A DNA stretch of 64,000 nucleotides, from assembly GCA_905221605.1 (NCBI GenBank), contig CAJNDS010001813.1:686228-750227 (forward strand), written 5' to 3'. The notes under the pieces were generated by a model, which worked only from the letters and a program-made list of their open reading frames with translations, ran no database searches and was not told the DNA's origin. Origin of the DNA: Symbiodinium natans. Lineage: Eukaryota; Sar; Dinophyceae; Suessiales; Symbiodiniaceae. Position numbers and translations under genes: made by a program. Positions 59,564 to 64,000 of the stretch are shown piece after piece (the stretch's first letter is position 1; every line of letters starts with the position of its first letter).

Positions 59564-62500
59564 AGGGTTTGTTTGACCGATACTTTTTTGTTGGTGGATT
59601 CACCGGCGGCACTCCCACCAACCGCAGCTTCTGTACACACAACGGAGACCTCTGCGCAAGCGTCCAACCATCACGGTACCTGACCTTATCAAAAAGCTCC
59701 CGATAGGAGCCTCTCGGCATAGTTTTTGCACCGGAGTCTTCAGCTTCACGCACCTGAGTGAGGGTTCGCACCGCCGCTCTTCCAGTCCCTTTGTTCCCAG
59801 AAGATTGTTGTACCCGTACAGATGCATCAGAAGGAACTGCCTTTTCCGGTCCTCCCGGTCGATATCGGACCTCACCCACCAATTGCAGAATTTTGCACGC
59901 GGTCACTTTGTTGATCCCCTTGTCAACCAAATCTTCCACAAAGATGAACTCTTGCAAGTCCGACACATTGGTCACACCAAGCGTAATCATCACCTCACTT
60001 ACATGAGGGGTATACACCCACAGGTGTGCGTTGCGAGCCATCCAATTTTCAATTGGCTCCTCCGGATTTTGAAGCTGAGTACCAGTGGATGCAGCCACTG
60101 AATTCTTTTGTTCATCAGCTTCTGCTTCATCCAGAGTACCTTTTTCACCATCTTTTTGTGACACATTGGTCATTTGCAGTGCTTTCGGTGCCGAGGATGA
60201 GGAAGATTCAGCTCCCCCACTTGCAGGTGGCTGAAATGTGCTTCTATCCGTAATCTCCCATCCTCTCTCTTTTTCAAACCGGACCTGATTGGCCACCTGT
60301 ACCAAGTGTTTCAGGAGCGACAACCGCTCCTCTGACATCTCGTCATGGGAGTACTTGCAGAAATTTAACCCTTTCCGGCAACGTCCTCGGAGGTAATAAT
60401 CGAAACAGCAATTGTGGAACCCTGCGTCCCTTAGTGACTTCCTGGAAGCATTGTCCCAAGATTTGCCGGGCTCCCAAGTCCCTTCCAATGCTATGTCATC
60501 GTTGTGAAGGTACCTGCATGCAGTCCCATATTTACAACCACCTTGATTGTAATACAGACACAGCCGACCTTTTGGCTCACCTGACGTAGGCTCACCCTTT
60601 GATGCACCTTTGCCAAAATTGTACTTGGTCCGGAAGGCTAAATCCTCCCGCTCCTGCTGTGCCTCATCCACTGTACCTTCCTCTGTGGGAGGGTCACCGA
60701 TGTTCCCATCCTCATCATCAGCTTCTTGGCTATTCTTTGGATCAGTTGACCCTCCTCCTGGCCAACCTTCACCATAACGACGATGCTCATAGGAACACTC
60801 ATCACCATTGCGACACCTTCCCCGATTGAAGAACTTGCACAGCTTGCTGTAACCAGGTGACAACACAGTCTTTGGTGTCATGTAAGCCTTTTTGTACTGG
60901 TCAGGGTCCATGTAGGCTTCCATTGGCTTGTTCTCCCTTTTGCTCATGGATTGCACTGCACCATCAAGCTCCTGCAAAAATAGCTTGGTGTCCAACCAAA
61001 GCGCGTTCCAAAACTCATCTTCCCCTTGATTCAGCACCGTTGCCACCGCTTCACCCACAACTGGTCGAGAAAATCTCCTTTTTTTGCATGCCAGTTCGAA
61101 AAGCGCGTTATGGTACTGTTTTCGGGAAAAAGTGGTTAACTCCCCCAAGCCTGTGCTTTCTGTACCATCAGGCTTCCAACCACCATTTTGCAAGATGCCA
61201 TACGCGCGCCGAGCTTCCGCATTGAGGAATGCCTGATCTGCAACACACTCCTGTAAATCTTCCATCGGGCGACCCAACAGCATCCCTGTAATTTTGCCAA
61301 CATAGGCTTCCTCTTCGTTTCCATTCTCCAGAAGAGCTTTGTAGATCTTTTCTCCATAAAGTTGTCTTTCTTCTCGTTCTTCAGAGGATAACTCTTGTAT
61401 CACAAGCTCCTCATCGGATTGCTCTTCCTCCTGTTTCCAGTCCCATTGACCGTTGGAATCTCGGTACCACTGACCAACATACCATGGATTCGTCCACCAC
61501 GTACTCCAGCCGCTGGGTTTCCACTTCCGCAGCGTTGAGGAAGGGTCCTCCACGTCCTCTTCCAAAACCAGAAAGGTGTCCAAGATTATGGTACCATCAT
61601 CTTCCACTAGTTTCACTGTTCCATTGACAGTATCACCAAATCTGAAATGGCACGTATTGTTCCCTTCTGCAGGAATCAATACATTCAAATCACCATGGTC
61701 CAAAAAAGCTCCATACCCATTGATGCAGCACACTAGACCCACGATCTCATCTCCCTCTTGATAGCAATGTGTCCCAGGTGATTCCAAGGCTCCCGCTCGG
61801 GGCACTTTCTTTGCTTGCTCTTCAGAAACCACCTCTGTATCATCGGCTCCTGGCGCATCCTTTGTTTTCACCTTTGAGTCACACTGCTCGTCCTGCTCCA
61901 CGAGTCCCACAAGCTCATCTTTTTTGTGCTCCTGGACTTCAGGACCTCTCTTTTTCTCCGCCAAAGGCTTTGCCTCATCTGCTGTAATTCGCTCGGTGTC
62001 GACTTCCGGCGAACTTCCAGACGGCAACACTTCTCCCTTCATGGGAGTGGACCCATCATTGGAGTCCTTTGTCACACCTTCTGCAGCAGGCAAATCTTCC
62101 TCCACTGCAGGGCAATTGAGTCGATCATCCACGGCAGGCATGCTTTCTTCCACCGCAGGATCCTTTGGTTCCATGGCTTCCAAAGGAGAATTTCCACCAT
62201 CATTGACCACAGCTGCCTCATTGGCTCCGGTGTAGCCCTTGTCATTTCGTTCCTCGCTGCTAACTTCAGGTTGCACCAGTGCGTCCACCTGTGAACCTCC
62301 ATCATCAGCTGCTGCGGAGACCTGCGCCCCATTGTTGCAGTCGCCCGTGGAACGTAACGCCATATGCACCTCAACCCGTGCTTCCTTCGCACTCCAGGTA
62401 ATATCTGGCGCATCGACCCGCGCATCATTGGCGCTCCAGGCCTCATTTTTCAGATCTTCTGTGTCTCCAGCTATTCCAGAAGCTTCTTTTTCCCTTTGGA

Positions 62501-62588
62501 TGGCAGGAACCTTGGCACCAAACGAAGAGACCTCCTCAGTCGCAACACACGACCTTTTCCTCCGTCTTCCAAATCTCCAGGACCACAT
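59388..62588 (-). CDS. ORF2, S1-like and triple CCCH zinc-finger protein
   Basis: 1066 codons from ATG. The first 250 residues are acidic and disordered-looking. Residues about 273-336 (GDEIVGLVCCINGYGAFLDH...) resemble an S1/OB RNA-binding fold. CCCH fingers lie near 580-600 and 675-694 (both CX7CX5CX3H) and 726-748 (CX8CX6CX3H). A segment near 870-930 (LGVTNVSDLQEFIF...) may be a small helical domain. It overlaps ORF1 by 118 bases in the -1 frame and ORF3 by 176 bases. Past about residue 1000 the frame becomes Gly/Thr/Val-rich and looks non-native, while the ORF3 frame looks native. The switch probably occurs at the six-A run near 59585-59590. Confidence 0.7.
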   Translation of the reverse strand: MWSWRFGRRRKRSCVATEEVSSFGAKVPAIQREKEASGIAGDTEDLKNEAWSANDARVDAPDITWSAKEARVEVHMALRSTGDCNNGAQVSAAADDGGSQVDALVQPEVSSEERNDKGYTGANEAAVVNDGGNSPLEAMEPKDPAVEESMPAVDDRLNCPAVEEDLPAAEGVTKDSNDGSTPMKGEVLPSGSSPEVDTERITADEAKPLAEKKRGPEVQEHKKDELVGLVEQDEQCDSKVKTKDAPGADDTEVVSEEQAKKVPRAGALESPGTHCYQEGDEIVGLVCCINGYGAFLDHGDLNVLIPAEGNNTCHFRFGDTVNGTVKLVEDDGTIILDTFLVLEEDVEDPSSTLRKWKPSGWSTWWTNPWYVGQWYRDSNGQWDWKQEEEQSDEELVIQELSSEEREERQLYGEKIYKALLENGNEEEAYVGKITGMLLGRPMEDLQECVADQAFLNAEARRAYGILQNGGWKPDGTESTGLGELTTFSRKQYHNALFELACKKRRFSRPVVGEAVATVLNQGEDEFWNALWLDTKLFLQELDGAVQSMSKRENKPMEAYMDPDQYKKAYMTPKTVLSPGYSKLCKFFNRGRCRNGDECSYEHRRYGEGWPGGGSTDPKNSQEADDEDGNIGDPPTEEGTVDEAQQEREDLAFRTKYNFGKGASKGEPTSGEPKGRLCLYYNQGGCKYGTACRYLHNDDIALEGTWEPGKSWDNASRKSLRDAGFHNCCFDYYLRGRCRKGLNFCKYSHDEMSEERLSLLKHLVQVANQVRFEKERGWEITDRSTFQPPASGGAESSSSSAPKALQMTNVSQKDGEKGTLDEAEADEQKNSVAASTGTQLQNPEEPIENWMARNAHLWVYTPHVSEVMITLGVTNVSDLQEFIFVEDLVDKGINKVTACKILQLVGEVRYRPGGPEKAVPSDASVRVQQSSGNKGTGRAAVRTLTQVREAEDSGAKTMPRGSYRELFDKVRYRDGWTLAQRSPLCVQKLRLVGVPPVNPPTKKYRSNKPCEKGKALAGQKTGATGATLSVTTTSATGGSGGKAEATGTEASWWVVVSVQQSVGRCGG

Positions 62589-63760
62589 TCCCGAACGACA
62601 GGCACCACATCCACCACTCGATCTTCTGCAGCCGACACAGTTCCGATCTCCACATTGGGAATCTTTTCTTCTGGACCTACCGATTCCACCGCTGCCACAC
62701 CCTCAGAAAGTGCTCCCATTCCTTCCCGATCCAGATGTTGAGCTCCAGCGATGTCTGTTCGGTTTCCAGGAATCTCCTCCTCATCAGGAGAACCCGGGGT
62801 CGGGGCGTCACCACCAGCCCTAGGACCGCTATCCCTGATAGTAGAGGAAAAATCTTTTTCACCTAAACTATTTACACTACCCTGGAATGCCCTCGTAGAC
62901 TCAGTCTTCGGAGTAGAGGATGAAGAATCCAGTGCCGCCTCCATTTCCAGCTCATTGCCCGAAGGAGACCCACCCACCTCGTCACTCTTCATCTTTTCAC
63001 CTACCACCGGCAATGTCCACTTGCTTTCCTGCGTATCCAGGCAGTAATAATATTGTCTCCCATCTTCATGGATGTGCCATTCCCACGTTGTCCCATCGCA
63101 CGCTTTGATCAGATGCTCATCTTTCTGAAAACCATCCCTTTCAGAGACCTGTCGCATCTCGTCCTCTTCTTCGGACAACTGTCGCAACCTCTCAGCCTCC
63201 ATCTGTAGGATCTCCTCCTCCCCCATGGCGTATTCAGCAGCAGGTGCAGCTTCAAAGCTGTCCGCACCCTTCTGTTCGTGACCGCTTCCACCACCTTGGG
63301 AACTCGAAGATGGATCCCTTTTGATCTTGTTCAGAGGCCTCCTGGCCGCTTGCAGCACTTCTCCAATCAGATCGGTCTGAGACTCTTGGTCTACCATTCG
63401 ACCCGAAGTCGAAGACGACGGCTGATACCCGTGTTTGTGCAACACTCGTAAAACAGTCACCTCCATTTCACGATCTATACCACCAGTCGCGTCCCAGTTC
63501 CTTTTCTCACCAGGCTTTGGCGATACAGAAACAGAAACAGCACGTCCTTCAGCTTCAGCATTGCTAACCATATCCCCATTGGGATTCATACCCACATTGG
63601 GGCTTTCTGCAACCAAGGCCTCTTCCAGATGTTCTTCAGCGCCGGGAATCACCTCTTCCAACACCGATCTTTCACCCAGAGACTCAGCTGCACCATTTCC
63701 AGCTCCACCATCTTGTCCACCATCCGAGGCAAGTTGGAGCCATCGCTTCGGAGAAGGCAT
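62471..63760 (-). CDS. ORF1, WW-domain protein of the LTR-type element
   Basis: The open frame starts at 63793 with GTG right after an in-frame TAA; the first ATG is at 63760 (MPSPKRWLQLASDGG), giving 429 residues. A WW domain lies about 225-250 residues from this ATG: WEWHIHEDGRQYYY... followed by W and P with usual spacing. WW domains bind proline-rich ligands. An acidic coiled-coil-like stretch (EEEILQMEAERLRQLSEE) precedes it. The last ~39 codons overlap ORF2 and read Arg/Lys/Leu-rich, as if out of frame. The ATG lies 56 bp inside the primer site, so this is the first ORF of the element. Confidence 0.7.
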   Translation of the reverse strand: MPSPKRWLQLASDGGQDGGAGNGAAESLGERSVLEEVIPGAEEHLEEALVAESPNVGMNPNGDMVSNAEAEGRAVSVSVSPKPGEKRNWDATGGIDREMEVTVLRVLHKHGYQPSSSTSGRMVDQESQTDLIGEVLQAARRPLNKIKRDPSSSSQGGGSGHEQKGADSFEAAPAAEYAMGEEEILQMEAERLRQLSEEEDEMRQVSERDGFQKDEHLIKACDGTTWEWHIHEDGRQYYYCLDTQESKWTLPVVGEKMKSDEVGGSPSGNELEMEAALDSSSSTPKTESTRAFQGSVNSLGEKDFSSTIRDSGPRAGGDAPTPGSPDEEEIPGNRTDIAGAQHLDREGMGALSEGVAAVESVGPEEKIPNVEIGTVSAAEDRVVDVVPVVRECGPGDLEDGGKGRVLRLRRSLRLVPRFLPSKGKKKLLE

Positions 63761-63815
63761 TGCTTCTTGATCCCAAAAACCTTGAAAGAACACTTAACCG
63801 CAGGGAACCTAATTT

Positions 63816-63827
63816 GGGCTCATAACC
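63816..63827 (-). other. Primer-binding site matching the initiator tRNA-Met anticodon arm
   Basis: The plus strand reads GGGCTCATAACC, the anticodon stem-loop of initiator tRNA-Met (as in yeast), directly adjoining the LTR edge at 63828. Drosophila copia is primed by an internally cleaved initiator tRNA at the same arm. Confidence 0.75.
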
Positions 63828-64000
63828 TACGGGGGGACAACCAAGGAAGGAAATCAACTCCCCTAATCGCCCTGAACTTATATTTCCCAGATCGAACCAA
63901 GAAACAACCAAGAACACGGATAAGAGCAACAAGGAAGGGGCACCCTTACACCAGTAGAGGGGCACTAACCCAACCCTCACTCCCAAACACGGACTTTTTT
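63828..64000 (-). repeat. 5' LTR of the second element family (truncated by window end)
   Basis: Matches 55279-55451 with one mismatch (CCAGTAG versus CAAGTAG near 63953). It continues beyond the window. Confidence 0.8.

Larger units (their letters stand above)
55279..64000 (-). mobile_element. LTR-type element with RNA-binding ORFs and no visible pol (incomplete at window edge)
   Basis: The sequence beginning TACGGGGGGACAACC at 55279 recurs at 63828 and matches to the window end (173 bp, one mismatch seen), so these are terminal direct repeats. Directly inside the right repeat the minus strand reads GGTTATGAGCCC, complementary to the anticodon arm of initiator tRNA-Met, the priming mode of Drosophila copia. 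Between the repeats are three overlapping minus-strand ORFs and no protease, integrase, reverse transcriptase or RNase H motif. It therefore looks like a non-autonomous LTR element, or one whose pol is lost. The left end adjoins TTTAGGG repeats in a CNBD-gene intron. The right LTR is truncated by the window. Confidence 0.7.

Overview
This looks like a dinoflagellate nuclear contig. The evidence is plant-type TTTAGGG repeats everywhere, very short exons, some GC donor splice sites beside GT donors, MITE-like inverted-repeat elements in introns, and Ty1/copia elements with a GK-rich Gag. I cannot name a species. No rRNA, tRNA, spliced-leader RNA or CRISPR was recognised. All exon models were derived by eye and none is validated.

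Layout. (1) 1-4250: tracts of TTTAGGG and CCCTAAA separated by short unique islands, two of which read as plus-strand exons. (2) 4251-4917: degenerate GCCGAA-rich repeats ending in a CATA/CAAA microsatellite. (3) 4918-21188: two full-length, same-orientation (minus) copia elements in one (CAAA)n microsatellite, separated only by the 5-bp duplication CAAAC. All four 194-bp LTRs look identical. Each element encodes a 1983-residue Gag-Pol and a conserved 287-residue ORF of unknown function. (4) 21189-55278: a mosaic of telomere-like tracts in both orientations, MITEs, minisatellites and unique islands of 35-110 bp. Read on the minus strand, many islands are exons that join in frame: an unidentified gene (21.5-22.8 kb), a PfkB-type kinase (28.5-33.4 kb), a cyclic-nucleotide-binding-domain gene (37.2-42.1 kb) and a second one (50.8-55.2 kb). 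(5) 55279-64000: an LTR-type element, cut by the window end, carrying three overlapping minus-strand ORFs (WW domain; S1-like plus CCCH fingers; CCCH fingers) and no visible polymerase.

The most unusual architecture is that the long 'telomeric' region is gene sequence whose introns are filled with telomere-like repeats, some of them forming the splice donor and some interrupting MITE copies. The second unexplained signal is the pentamer AAAGT, repeated about every 35-65 bp across the copia elements in LTR, non-coding and coding sequence and in all three codon phases. Third, both copia integrases have glycine where the DX35E glutamate should be, yet both elements look recently inserted.
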